Assembly (NCBI GenBank): GCA_037179385.1
Contig: CM074187.1
Location: 44,984,879 to 45,048,878 of the forward strand
From: Holothuria scabra
Lineage: Eukaryota; Echinodermata; Holothuroidea; Aspidochirotida; Holothuriidae
Length of the DNA: 64,000 nucleotides
Reading direction: 5' to 3'
Part shown: positions 12,501 to 27,500 of the stretch, piece after piece
Layout of the letters: each line of letters starts with the position of its first letter
Position numbering within the stretch: position 1 is the stretch's first letter
The notes under the pieces: generated by a model
What the model was told of the DNA's origin: nothing
The model's input: the letters and a program-made list of their open reading frames with translations, nothing else
The model's database searches: none
Position numbers and translations under genes: made by a program

Positions 12501-15500
12501 CCATTGTGGTAAATAAAGGAATTTAATTGGCTGGCTGAATCCTTGACAAACAACTGTCCGAAAACATTCTTTAATGTCCAAAATACATGCTTACACTGGC
12601 TATATTAAAGGCAGTCATTCGTCACCCTAAACTATAGTGTCAGTATAAATACATCAAAACTCTCAATTGGTACAGCTCTTTGATTGGCATCACATTCAAA
12701 CAATGCAGCATAGCTAAATTACACAGCATGGGCACTGAGAATGTCTTGATTACACATTATGGACTTGTATGGCCACTGGGACAAGCCATGAAGCAATCAA
12801 CTAGGATTGTGTCTGGATAAAGATGAGTTTTAGATGAATGTGGGAGGGTGTAGAATTAAGTAGGTTGGGAGAATTGAAACCGTTTGGGATGATGAAAATA
12901 TGTCTTTAAATGATTAGAGCGTGTTTGTAGGCATGTATTTGAATACATGCTTACAAATAAATACATGCTCCCTGGATGCATGCATGTAAATTGTGTGGGA
13001 ATAGCATGTGTAGGGCATGTACATGTATGCAGATTGTATGTTTCTGCCTTTCCGTACATGAAACAGGCAATTTCCGCACTCTGTACATGCATTTTGCATT
13101 GTTAAATTTGTATAAGCCTTAAGGGTAGCTTATTTAGCTACTGAATCCGAGACAAATCAATCCTTAAAAAACTTTTTGAAGGTGGATGGTCAGTATCATA
13201 CAGATAGCACAGATACATGTAGGAACTCTTTGGATCCTATAATGTCCAAAGTATGGGTTGTAAAACTATCAGAGATATGCAGGCTGGGCTTACTAAGCTT
13301 GTCAAAGTCGTGTTCAAAACAATACTTTTGCACCTTTAGCTAACTTGGAGAATATTCACTGCAAAAATTACAGTAACTTGTCCAATGTTACTTTTTGGTT
13401 CCTTGCGGCAGCAAAGGAACCTATGTAGTCAGGTTGGCGTGTGTGTGTGCGTGTGTGATCACTTGCTTTGGTACACTCTAACTCAACAAGGGAAGGCTGG
13501 ATGGAACTTGGATTTGGTACAGAGATTCATCATAAGGAGAAGGTGTGCCCTATTGTTTTTGGTGGAGGTCAAAGGTCATTTGGGGTCACTAGAGGTCAAA
13601 AACGAAAAATCTTCTCAATACTATATTTCAAGATAGGAAACTTGGACAGATGTCATACTTGGTGTGAAGATGTGTTATGGTGTGAGCATGAAATCTGGTA
13701 TGTTTGGTGAAGGTCAAGGGTCATCTGTGGTCACCAGGGGTCAAACACTGAAAAACAGTTGAACACAGTATTTTAAGGTAGAAAGGATGAATTTCAAATC
13801 AATCTGTGTTTGGTTAAAGCCAAAGGTCATCAAGGTCACGAGAGGTCAACCACTGGAAATTTTATTTAGGAAATCTTGTAAGCTAGATGAAGATAGGTTC
13901 AATAGATTTTTTATCTCACCTGGTTTTGCATACTTACACACCCAAACGCCTTGGGAATTTGGCCTTTACGTTTGTTCACTAACCATTCCTTCGGGTTGTG
14001 CACGGATTTTGGATCATTCCAAGTTGTAAGAGGGCATCAACTGAAATCTGTAGATTTCACTGAGGGTAAAACTGGTCTCTCTGCCAGTGGAAACAATGCA
14101 TGGATTATGCAGTATGTCTCTTTAATACTGCTGTGCCCTGTGGGGTAACCTAATCCTCATTCTATTATCACACCCCATTAATCACTTGCTTTCTGCTTAA
14201 CTGCTGAAAATACCCTGTTTTCTGCGTAGAGATAGCAAACAGGGCAAATGGTAGATTGTTTTAAAGTAATAGCAAGTTTTATTTGAGAGCAGGTAAAAAT
14301 AATGTATGAGAGAAGTACAAGGGGTGTTTTTCTCTCTCTGACCACATTGTGTATTGTTTATTGGTGATGATAATATCAAGTTTGATTACAAGCATAAATA
14401 CATGTGGAAGTGAGGAAATGTTTTTGAAGGATCACTAAGCATTATAAAAGTTGAATGTAAGTAAAGCCACAAAAATTAATTAGTACTAAAATATCCCTTG
14501 TGAAGATGTTACAAACATTGAGTATGAACTTTTGCTTAGCTCTATTTCAGAGACTGGATGTACAGTTCTTATTATGTCCAGCAAGGAACCACAGTGCCCA
14601 TTGGCCTCTTGTTTCTTTTCTATTTTTCCTTCTGTTTGGCTGATATTTGTCTGTGAATTCAGATCTAACAAACATACAAAACTATTAAACATTTCTACAG
14701 AATCCCGCAAAATATACAAACTACAAAACTACATAATGCTCTCAAAATCACATAAACTTAAGACTTGAATTGAAACACAAAACTGGAAATAGTGCATGAG
14801 AGTAGCTTTAATAAGTCATCTCATGGTTGACCTCCCAGTGTACATCAACTTGAAGCATTTTACTAAAATTGCCTACTACTAAAATGTCTAAAACTAGACC
14901 TTTGGGTAGTTCAGTCAGGTTTTTACTTGATGTTGCACCCACAGCTTATAGCCACTCCAACCCTAAAATCAATGAAAAATATGATAAAACCCATTAAGCA
15001 TTGGAGTGGCTATAAACTATGGATGTCATCAAGTAAAAACCCGACTTACCACCCCAAAGTCAGGTTTTCGACTGGTTAGTGGAAGGCAGTTCTAGTAAGG
15101 GCTAGTTCACATAATGCTTAACATTTACTACTTGTGGAATTTCATGGCAGATTTTGGCACCATAGTGTTCCCTCATTATGTTGGGTACTCACTAATACCA
15201 AGTGACTTTTCTTGAACTGAGTGACACATTGGACACTATTAAAATGACGTACTGTTAACTATATATAGCACATTGTTGTCAGGGTGTCTTTAAATCTCAT
15301 CTAAGTAATCTTTATCACAGTAAGGATCAAGTGCCAGTTAGCCTAGCTCCACCCACAGCTTCCTTTTGTCGTTTACATTCAAACATGAGAACATTTTGCC
15401 TACACAAAATGCACAACCATTTGTTTGCTCAAACCTACATTGTACCAATTAGATGATCACCACCCATTAGCAGACATTGATGTTGTGGAAGCACCATAGT

Positions 15501-18500
15501 TTACACTCTAATTGTAATTTCTGTGAATTGATTGCTTGTCTAATTTATGTGATTAACTGCAGTACTATGTGAAATTTATTTGAATGGATTGTGTAAACAG
15601 TTGGTAATCCCCCATCTTGACTTTGCCTTTTAGAGATGGATTCCCTTGTAAGAAAAGGTTAAAGCATATACATAAGTGGCTTTCTTCCTAAAAAGACAAA
15701 AATATTTTAGAGACCATGGAAAGTTACTGAAAGATCATCTCTATTACTTTTTGTACCTAGTACCAGCTTGAAAGTTTTACAGAAACACGTACCACTAGTT
15801 GGCAGCACCTTCCATACCAAAGTGGCCCAGTCGATGGCCCCGATTGTGGTCAAGCTCCAGCTGTTTGGGACATTGCATGCTCACCTTTGGAACTCTTTAA
15901 CACGCACACAAAGAAGCTGGAAGTTCCCCACACCAGTGTTGTGAAGGTAAAGTATTACTCTTATTGCTATCATTGTGATAACTGCAGCAGGAAATAATTT
16001 ATGCAGAACATCCCATTTTACTACACAAAATTTACAAATTGTCGTTACCAATGAAAAATTGTGTAGAAAATTTTGTAGATACAGTATTAAGACATTAAGT
16101 GGTTTTGTGATAGAGGAGCTCAGAAACTGCAAAATTGTTTTGCACATTTGTAGTGCTAAATTAGACTCTCGACTATGAACTACAATGCATACAGTATGCA
16201 CTACACTATGTACATGTATGGGCAGTATACGTAAGGTTGTCTGGCTGTAAACTTTCCATGTCTTAACCCCTATTGGCACCCACAAATGGTAGTATTTAAT
16301 ATTTTTACCTCATTGTCTGGTACAGGTGGCTTTTAACATTGCAAATACTTTCACTTACTATGGAACTGTTCACAGGAAGTGTAAAAATCTCTTTAGTAGT
16401 ATACTCCCAAACAGAGAGTAATTGTAGGTTAGTTAGTTAATGATATTTAAGGACATCCCAATGCGAATGCATTACATAGTGTCATTCAACTCGAAAAAAG
16501 TTCTAAGTTTAAATTTTCAAGTATGTTCAAGTTCAACTTTGGTTTCCCTTTAATCACCTCTTACGACCAGCGGGAAATACCGGGCATATTCTACAACCCG
16601 CAACCCACAGCCCATCAGTTATGGTTAAAGTTTTTCTAAATCTTACTATTAATGTCTGTTTTCTCTAATGTGTAAAGTTTTCTGTTGCTTTATTACAGCT
16701 ATTTGTGAATGACAACAAAAAGATATTTCATTTAATTTCAGACCTGTCACACGTGCACTGGAAGTGGATTTGTTCGATGCCCTACTTGTCAAGGTAGAGG
16801 TGAGGTGAGGGTTATTTTGATTTGACTTGGTGTTTAATGGCTTTCTTGTATATTTACATACATACTAGACAGACCAGTCTTAAGAAGTACATTATTTCCC
16901 ATTGTTTCGGACACAGTATATGTGGGATTTGAGGTGGAGACCTAGATACTTGTATATCTCTTTATGTATTATAACCCTTTAGTCTTCAGGCCTTGTTTAA
17001 GATTTTCCAGGTGGGCTAAAAATCACACTCCTTGGAAAATTAAGAGTGTGGAAGGGGTGCTGATTGATCAAACTTTAATAGATTTATATGAGCTGAAATG
17101 TTCACCTTAGTGTACAAAAATCACACTCCTTTTGGCAATTTCAGATGAGTGATGGCATGCAATGGCACTCGCATGCCTCAGAATTCAAGGCTTTGGTGTG
17201 AATGTTTGAGAATAATCATTTTCTGAAGTTTAAGAATCTTTTTTTAAGGGGGTGTCTTTTTTTACTAACCATTGCAATTGTAGAGGGACATGGCAAAGAC
17301 TTTTTCAGCTAGTCTAGATTGGAGCTACGCATGACAAACATGTCGAATTGGAGTAGTGCATGACAGAGCCACAGTGGTGTGAATGTCACGAGCGCCACCA
17401 TGTCCATAGCAGACATCACTCAAGAGATTCAGACGAGAATGAGCTTCACTCTAGAAAACAATCTGACTGACTGCATGGTCAAGTGGCAGCTGGGAGGTCT
17501 GTAGTTAGAGTCCTAGCTGGGTCATACCAAAGACTTTAAAAATGGAACCTACTGACATTGTGCTTAGTGCTCAGCTTTATCAATGGAAAAGAGAAAACAA
17601 GCCAGTGAGCCACAGCTGGAAAAAAGGCAGTGGCTTGACTTAAACCAACTGGTTAGAAACTGTGGTTAAACAGTATGCAGAAGAGTTCTGGGAGAAAAAA
17701 GTTTGGTGTTTAACAGCTTATCAGCAGGTTGGTAGGGAAACTGTTTGTATAGATTGTAGTTAGCATAGGAAGTCCCTGGAAAGTGAGACATCCAAGGGTA
17801 TTGCCTATTGCAGAATGAGTGTAAATATGACCTGACGTAACTGCTCTTCCAAAATAAATATTCAGCAATATGAACATTGGAGGGCGAGGCTTGACATTCG
17901 ATAATGAGCATGTTGAATGATGAAGCTGTTGCTTCATTCTGTCCATATTTCGAGAAATTAATGTGTTTTGCTGCAAGTAATTTGTGATTCATGTTTAGAA
18001 AGGGGAAAAAGACCACAATGTGTTAGTATATGTGTCACTTAATGATAGCTTGTAAACATAAATAAATAGCCTTTAAAACCTGTCACATTGCACCTCTTAG
18101 GGGCCTTAAAGCAAGGTTTTGCCCAAACTAGCCGAGAGCACCATCACTTCGGACTTGGTGTTTGGCAGTAATAAATCCACCCCCCCCCCCCTATTTTTGA
18201 GTTTCTGGCAGAATTCCTGGTTGTATGATTATCTCATCTGTAATCTGCAACATTTCACACAAAGACAGTATAGTGGTGAGTGATGTAATCAGCTTAATTT
18301 TCTTCAAATTTTAGCATTTTGATAAACCAGGTAAATCCCATCTCCTGTTCTACTCCAAATCTGTCTCGAAAAACTATTTGCAACGCATTGATCCTTTTGA
18401 TATTTGTTGTACACTATTTTTGTTTTTCAGGTCAGTTGTTCAAGTTGCTTAGGAAGCGGAAGTCAGACAGTTCATCGGAATGGAAAACTTGAGAGAGAAA

Positions 18501-21500
18501 TCTGTACTTGGTGTCTTGGGAGTGGCCGTAAAAGGTAAAAACCAGTGTTCTTTCATGTCTGTGTGTGGATGCATGGGCAGTAAGCTGAAGGTCAAAGGTC
18601 ATCTGGGGTCACCCAAAGTCAAAGACTGAAAACCTTGTCACAAGTTTTTTCCTTAAGGTAGATAACGTGGATAGATTTCATATTGGTATGTAGATGCATT
18701 TGTGTAGAAAAGACAGTTCCTGTTGTTCTTCATGGTCAAAGGTCATCTGGAATTGGCTCAAGGTTTAAGCACAAAGACCTTGTCAAGTTAGGACACTTGG
18801 ATACATATCATGACTGGTATGTGGATTTGCTATGGGTGGGAAGATGGTCCCTCTTGTTGTTTGTGGGGGCTAAATGTCATCTGGGTTACCAGGGGTCAAA
18901 TACAGAAAACAATTTAAGTACCTTATCACAAGATAGAAAACTTGTATTTTTTCCTCCTTTTATTTCGTGAATCCATGTTCAAATATTATGTACAATCATC
19001 TGTCTTCAAATGTTATTTCTTAGACAATATCTACATAGTTAACAAAAACTATACGTATTTACATGAACACAATTTGAAGTCCCATAATTTTTTCTTCGAC
19101 GCAATTGTTTTCTTCCATATCTCATTTAAAAATACATCACTGTATTTCATGGCAATAAAGTAGAATATATTAAGGAATACCAACAAAAAAATAAGAATGT
19201 GATAAAACAGAGGGTATGCAACTGAAGCATTGCCTTACGTAAAGACATTCTTTATGTAGCATAAATCATATATGAGAGAACACCAGTAATTGATCAAAAT
19301 AATTGCACTCTAAAAATGTAGGATAACACAATTAAAACATATAGGATGTTGTAGGGAGCATTAAATTGGAATTAAAGAGCATTAGCAAGTTCTTGATATC
19401 TCTTGACCCTTTTTGAGGAATAGCTGGGTTTGGAACATGGTTTTCAACTTTAAGGATAAATAAGAGTTTGTGGTAGAAAATCTTTATGGAATAATGCAGT
19501 TAAGTTTACAGCATTAAATAAAATTTTCACAGTACAAAAACACAAAATTGTATGGATGCTGCAGGTGGAGTTTATTACCAAAGAAAAAGATGGATTTACT
19601 TAAAATATATTGCCTGCCAAAGAGATGTTGTTCAGTGTCTAACAAGGAGGAAGTGAATGGACAAGTCCAAAATAAGTGATCAAAAGTTTCGGTTTCAGTC
19701 TTGCAAAATGGAAAGGAAACTCGTATGGATTTATTTAGTGTGTGAATGTGTGTTTTTGGTGGATGTTACAGGTCATTTTGGGTCACAAAAGGTAAATAAC
19801 ACAAAATTGTTTTTCCAAGAAGAGAAGATATTGGACTAGTTTTACGATGGGAACTGATAAGTAATAGCGGTATCAGCTGATAATGGTGTTATCAGTAAGA
19901 TGTCCGTAGCAGCTCATGTGAGGGCCTTATTCCATACTGGAAACAGATAACCAATATTTTATCATGTACTTACACTCTTCAAGAGCACTATTCAAGAGCA
20001 ATTTTGCATGCTAGCATGTCAGTGAACATGCAGAATAGACCTGCAGCTCATAGTTTCTACAGCTTGAGTGTAGAAGGTGCACAGGATATTGGCATATCCA
20101 ACAGCACCACTACAAGAAGTTCTTGGAATATAAAAAATAAATGCCTGCAATTGCAATGTTTTTCTATTTAGATTGATAGAGGACTGTGTGCAGAGTACGT
20201 GGAGTGAGTACTGTCTGAACGCCTGTCATATGTTCCCAAAAGCTACATTAACCTATAGCTGCTGAAATGTATGTACTGTAATGCAGTATCTGTAGGCAAA
20301 TAAATTCACAGTAGACATTCCATATAAATTGCAATTCTGTTACTTCAGACTTAAAGCAAGTAGAAATTTTTTTCAAATGCTGCGGCCAGCCCCGATGGAG
20401 TTGTACTGTGTGAATTTTTCCACATGCAGTAACAGTAACTCAGTGGGGATTTTCAATACAGACATTGTACAATAGAGACAGCATTCATGCAATTTTCATA
20501 TTTGTGAACACTTTTTTGAGAGAGCTAAGCAAGAGACCAATAAGTCTTTGATTAAGTCATATTGTTCAACCTCATGTTTCAAATCAGGTGACCAGTCAGC
20601 ACTGTATATAAGTTTAGGACTTATTATTAAGCTGATTGTAATTTTCAGGGCAATTTTATTTTCATGTAGCAGTTTATATCACTCAGCAACCATGTGTGTT
20701 ATGTTTGTCCCCAAGGACATATTGGGGATATGGGACAGGGATCTTAACTGGCACATGGATTACATATTTTATGCATCATGGTTGATTACTTTAACTTTTT
20801 GTCAAAAACAAGCGAAGATTTCCCTCAGACAAAGTTTAAGACATCATGCAAGCTCAGTCCCAAATGATTTCATTGTAAAGTAGTACTTATATTACATAAT
20901 GTTATTGTGGCAAACACTTTGAAATAGTAGAGGTCTTCAAAAATAACAATTTAATTCCCACCACTAGATACAGCATGCAAAGGAGGGGGAGGAGGTTACC
21001 TGGTCCATGAACTGTTGTATGATGTACTTGATCAGTACAGTGCGACTGTACAAATGGAACCTACTGCCAATGTGCTTTGTGCTTGGTGCTCAGCATATTA
21101 GCAATGGAATAGGGAAAACAAGCCAGGCTTGGGGTAATCGTAATCAGTAATCGTAATCGATTGCAATGGATTACACATTTTGAAGAAGTTGTAATTGCAA
21201 TCGATTACTTTTGTGAAAATCGCAAAGTAATTGCAATCGTAAGCGATTACAATGGTATAGTAATCGCAATCGTGATTTCTGATTACATTGAAATTGAATT
21301 GAACAAAGAAGTAAAGCTACTTAACAATTTTATCAGTGCTTGGTTCTTCTGTTGGAATGACAAAATTTAATTGTCCCTCTTTCTTGGATGTTCCAGCTTA
21401 AAATGAGTGAGAAGTGCATGGGTTCAATAATCTCTATTTTGGGAGGACTTGGCTCTGGCAGGCTTATCTAGAGCAATGTCCATGGCCTTTTTTCCAGTTG

Positions 21501-24500
21501 TCGGCACTAGATTGTTTTGCCCACAACATTGTTTATGTGGAAAGAAAATGTAATCATGATTGTAATCACGATTACATTGCAATGTTATCACAATTGTAAT
21601 CAATTACTTTCAATTTTAGCTGTAATCGTAATCATAATGGCAATTGTAAAATATGAAGTAATCGCAATTGTAATTGATTACATTGAAATGTAATCGCCCC
21701 AAGTCCGAAACAAGCCAGTGAGCCACAACTGGAAAAAATTCAGTGGCCTGCTGGACCAGTTGGTCATAATCTGAGTCGTTAAACCTCATTTAACTGACTA
21801 ACTTCAAAGGGATTGCCTTAGAAATGTTTGTGCCTTCCAATTGTTCAAATTATAAGTTCTCCTTTATATCTCCATTGGGTAAAGTAACTGATATTTTATC
21901 TTAACTCTAGGTGTTACGGATGCAGTGGTGATGGCCGTGTCAAATGCCCTTCTTGTGAAGGATATGGACAACTCAGATGGTTTGTTGAGCTCACAGTCCA
22001 GTTGTAAGTGTAAACCACTTTTTGGTTTGGATGAAAAGAGAAACCTATGCATTAATGATGGCGTGCGTGTGTATGTGAGTGTGTGTGAGCCTGTAAAGGA
22101 TACCTTGCCGGGTACAAGCCGCTCACGACAGGGGCGTAGCCAGAATTTTCTTGTGGGGGGCAAAGTTGACTCATCGTCCCCAAACTTGACCGACAGGACT
22201 ATCTATCCTTCGGTTGGCGCGGAGCGTGCAAGAAAATTTTTGGTTTTAGAAGCCCCTCAAATGGCAGGAAACGGCACTTCCCGAGTGTTTTATGCTTCAT
22301 GTTCCCAACCTGGAAATGGATATCATTTCTGAAATTTCTCAATTAATGCAAAAAAAAAAAAAAAAATCTATAAAAAATGTCAATACATGTTTCTAAGCGG
22401 AGCTCTACCATCGATTGATGCAGAGCGAACCAGGAAATTTTTGGTTTTACAAACCCCTCAGATGGCCGGAAACGGCACTTCCCGAGTGTTCAGAGCAAGA
22501 ATATGTTCAGCCCAACTTTGAAATCCTCCCCGCTTCTTAATTGGAGCACTTGACAAATATTGAGGGGCTGCACATACCTTTAGCCCCCACTTTTTCATTT
22601 TTCATCGCCGCCACTGGGATGTGGCATTTTCTTGAGGGAGCGAAGCGCCCAAGTGAGGAGCCCAGTATTCGAACGGGGAGAGGGTGTGGTTCTCCCACTC
22701 CTACCTCAAGGAGATGTTGCAATTTTACATCAAAATTGAGTGATCTGGTGAACACCTTAGCTGGAATTTTTGGACATTTTCAATCTTGTATCAATGTTTT
22801 CCTTATTCCCTGGAGAGTTAGTGTGTGCCTGTAAGAGGGTTACTGTACGAGTCAATTGGGCCCTAGGAAATTATGTTGCACTGAAACAAAACAGCTACTC
22901 ATAAGACTTACATTGGCTAAACCAGCGGAATTGACATTTCACCTTGAAAAACGCCAAAACTCAATTTAAATAAAAAAAATAATAAAAAATAGGTCTGTGC
23001 GGGAGTAAATGCAAACCCCCTGGCTACGGGCCTGTCTCCCTGGGTGTCCCCCTCCCCTTTTGGAATTTTTGCGGTCTCGAAGGGCTTAGATGCAATATGG
23101 TGCTATATTTTGTTCTTTTTATACTGATTCCAGAGTTCTCCACAGGGGGTTTTAGAGGGGGACACACCCTCCTTGTGAAATTGGCAGCCCCTCCAAAATA
23201 GTTGCCGCTCTCCAAAAAAATACAACTTCCATCTTTAGTTCATTGTTTCATTACACATATACAAGTCATAACTGGAAAATGTGTCTTCCCTCCAGGCTTG
23301 GCGCCAGGATTTGCCCGACGAAGGGCCACTCTCCGAACGGGGGAGGGGTAGGGTGGGTAGCGACCCCAAGCCCCAACAACCAGGATGCCGTCGATGAGTT
23401 GGTGAGGGAGATTTGAAGAAAACCTGTGCACTATACCTGCCATTGCGAGTCATATACGACATAAAATTTGTATATGCTAGAGGAAGATATTTCCGCACTG
23501 ATTTAACCGTGGAAAAGCGGGCGAAATTTTTTGGGGTTAGCCTACACTAAAAAGAATCTGTACTTATTAAAAGCTTACATAGATCAATTGTCTCGGCCTT
23601 TTGGCCCTAACGGGCACAACTTATATTGTACTTCCCTCTTGTCCGTACCGCACGACTGACACAAGAGATCACACCTTCCTGGTTTAGCGAAATGAGATGA
23701 AATTCCCGACATGTTCATTAATCCATTTATTCTACATATTAATTTACTTGAAAAGATGGGAAGGGTTTGTAATTTATTAGCTCTAGGTAACGGAACTGAG
23801 GAAGAGTGTGAAAAGCATTCTGAACATTTTGGGTTTTATCGCAGAAATAACTCTTTTGAAAGCCAAAATAATTAAACCGACCATGGGAAGGCAACAGATT
23901 ATTCCCGACAGGGGGCGGGCCATGTCAGCGACCACAAGTTCCGACGGCCCCTATGTCGAGGGGGTGGTGAGAATGGGATATGAAGGAGTCTAACTATCCC
24001 ATGTTATTGAACCCCTTGGCACATTTTGCACAATATCACTTAATATTTTAAAAGCCGAGTTGCGCACTGATAGTGTTCTGTTGAGTCTGAATCGTGAAAT
24101 TGCAAAGCGCGCGAAGCACGCGAAAAGTTTTGGTAGACTTACAAAAATAACATAGCCTATGTAATCATTAAAAACAAAAAGAAAAAAATTGAAACTGTGG
24201 GGGTTGTAGACTGTATCCGGGATAACATACATTGCGACGAAAACACCTGGAATACCCGATAAAATAACCAAACTATGCTTCGTCTGTCCGTGAGTCGCTC
24301 ACCAACTGACCTATCGCATGACACACACAAGAGAATAGCAACTAGGCTTTGTGATATGGGATGAAATTTAAGACCTCTAAATAACATGTGTACTCTGTCT
24401 CCCTGTTTCTTGGTAAGGTTGACAGGACTTACACTCTCTAGATATGTGGAATGGAAGTATTAAAAAAAACTGGAGTGAATCTACAGCGCGTGTAGCACGC

Positions 24501-27500
24501 CGAAAATTTGGGGTTCTTATTAGGGAAATTGTCCCTTAAGAGCAAAAAACAGGTAAAGCATCGGGGACACTAGCCGCCGTTGGGGACTGCATACTTTTTC
24601 GTAACAACTAAGAGCTCCCCCCCCCCTCGAAAAACTGTAAAAAATGCCCCCGGTTCCCTCCCTCCTCTTGCCGTTTTTCTTTTTTTTATTTTTTTTTTTT
24701 GCTCTCCTTCATTTTTTCAACATTGCCCATCGCGTCCCCAAAATTTCTGTGGGGGGGCACTCTGCCCCCCCGCTGGCTAGGCTAGTGGCTCACGAGAGCT
24801 AAGGCCTCACAGGTCTTTCCTCGCTCACGCGGAGCTCGTAACTGGCATAGCTACCTGAAAATTCGGACACTGCAATGAGCTCTGTCACGTGATATGCAAG
24901 AGCCCGCCCTCGCTCACTGCATTCACGTGCCGCGTGACATAAACAGCTAAAGGGGAATTCCGACCATTTCCTTATGGTGAACAGTTCTGTGAACCCTGTA
25001 AGGCATTGAATACAGGTATGCCCTGTACTTGTAGTGTGTACACGCCAATTTATATGCCTGTGTGAGCCTGTAGACGATACCTTGCCGGGTACAAGCTGCT
25101 CACGAGAGCTCAAGCTTCGCACGTCTTTCCTCACTCACGCGGAGCTCGTAACTGGCGTAGCTACCCGAAAATTCGGACACTGCAATGAACTGTGTCATGT
25201 GATATGCAAGATCCAGACATTGCTCGCGGCATTCATGTGCTGCGTGACATAAACAGCTAAAGGGGAATTCCGACCATTTCCTTAGGGGGAACAGTTCCGT
25301 GTACCCTGTAAGGCATTGAATACAGGTATGCCCTGTGTGTGTATGTGTGTGTTTGTGACACTTTGCTTGTTTACACAATATCTTGAGAAGGGAAGATCTG
25401 ACAGTTCTCTGCCCAGATACCCTATACTGAGAGGAAGAACCCTATGTATTTTGGTGGAGGTCAAAGGTCATTTGGGGTCACATGGGGTCAAACCCATAAA
25501 TTCTTGTTAACACAATATCTCATGGTAGGAAACTTGGATTGATTTCAAACTTGATATGTTGATGCATTATGATGTAAGGAAGAACCCTGATTTTGGTGGA
25601 GGTCAAAGGTCATTTGGGGTCACCTGGGGTCAAACCCATAAATCCTTGTTTACACAATATCTCATGGTAGGAAACTTGGATTAATTTCAAACTTGATATG
25701 TTGATACTTTAGGATCTAGGAAAGAACCTGATTGATGTTCATGGAGGTCATTTGGGGTCATAGGGGGTCACATGGGGTCAGGTCCTGAAATCTTTGTTTA
25801 CACTGTATCTCAAGGTAAGAAACTTGGATTCATTTCAGGCTTGATATGTTGATGTGATGTGATGTATGGAAGAACCCAATTAATTTTGGTGGAGGTCAAA
25901 GGTCATTTGGGTTCACATTGGGTCAAACCCCGAAAACCTTTTTTACACAATATCTCAAGGAAGGAAACTTGGATTCAGTTCAAACTTGATATGTTGATGC
26001 ATTATGATGTATGGAAGAACCTTATTGATTTTGGTAGAGGTCAAATGTCATTTGGGGTCATAGGGGTAAAACTGGGAAACCTTGTTTACATGATATCTCA
26101 AGGTAGGAAGTTTGGATTGTTTTCAAACTTGATTGGTTGGAGAATTATGATGGGAGGGCCAACCCTATTGATTTTGGTAGAGGTCAAAGTTTACATTCAA
26201 GGTCAAACCTTTGAAAACCTTTTTTACTTTGTTTTTCAAGATGGAAAACTGGGATAGAGTTCAAAGTTAGTATGTGGATGTGTTATGGTAGGAAGATGGC
26301 ATCTGCAGTCTTTGAAGAAGGTTGAAGGTCATTTTGGGTCACCAGATGTCAAGCTATGAAAACCTTGTTTAGGATAGCTCAATGTACAAAACATGGATGG
26401 ATTTCATAATTAGTATGTGGATGAGTTATGGTGAGAAGATGGTCGGTATATATTTTTTTTTCTTGAGGTGAAAGGACATCAGGGTCACGAAAGCTCAAAC
26501 TTTTAAAATATTGTCAGTGGGATATCTCAAGGTAGGAAACTTTGATGCATTTCATAATTAGTATGTGGATGTTTTATGGTGAGTTGAAAGTACTGCACCT
26601 GTCGTTTTTGGTGAAGGTCAATGGTCATCTGGTATCACCTGGCATCAAACTCTGAAAACCTTGTTTGCAGAATATCTTAAGGCACAGTATGAAATTTGGC
26701 TTTTGGAATATAGGTGTGTTTTGGTTAAAAGAAAAACCAGTTACTTACTGGTGGAGTCAAAGGCCACTTTGGGTCTCACTGGGTGTTACAAATAATGCAG
26801 CATTTTATTGAAAAGAGCATGTATGTATCATCGAAACCTCAATGCATTTTTGCATTCTGGTTTTAGAGGAAGTTTTCCATTTATTGTATTCATTCCTCCT
26901 TTTTTGCCAAATACACCAAAAGTTTCTGCCATAAATGTCTGATAAATCTCAGCTATAAAACTTGTACAAACAACCCTCAGCGATCTATCCAATGAGAAGT
27001 CTAATTAAAATGACATCAATGCCGCTATGGGCCCTTAAGCTTGCCCTTGCTCTCCCAGCACCCGTTCCTGTCTCACAGTTTCCTCTTTTTTTAGAAGTCC
27101 CGTGGCTCATTTCCTCTTTTTTTTTTTTGAAGTCTTGGGCAGATCATACCAATGACTTTAAAAATGGAACCTACTGCCATTGTGTCGGGTGCTCAGAATG
27201 AGCAAAAGGGTAGTGAGCCACAACTGGTAAAAAGGCCATGGCCACCTTGACTTAGAGCATGTTAAAGTTTATTGTATTCATTTGCCAGTCAGTGATTTGT
27301 ACAGTGGTTTATCCTGAAGGATAATCAGATTTCACCTGGGGTGAGGAGGTAATCAATGGTCATCCAACCAGAATGGACCAGAAGGAGTTGAGGATTATCA
27401 CTAAGTGTGAATGAATGTTTCTTTGGTACTGTTACGAGACGACATCAACCAGATTGAATCCACGGACGAGCAAGTGGAGAGTTCTAAAAAGTGCTAGCAT

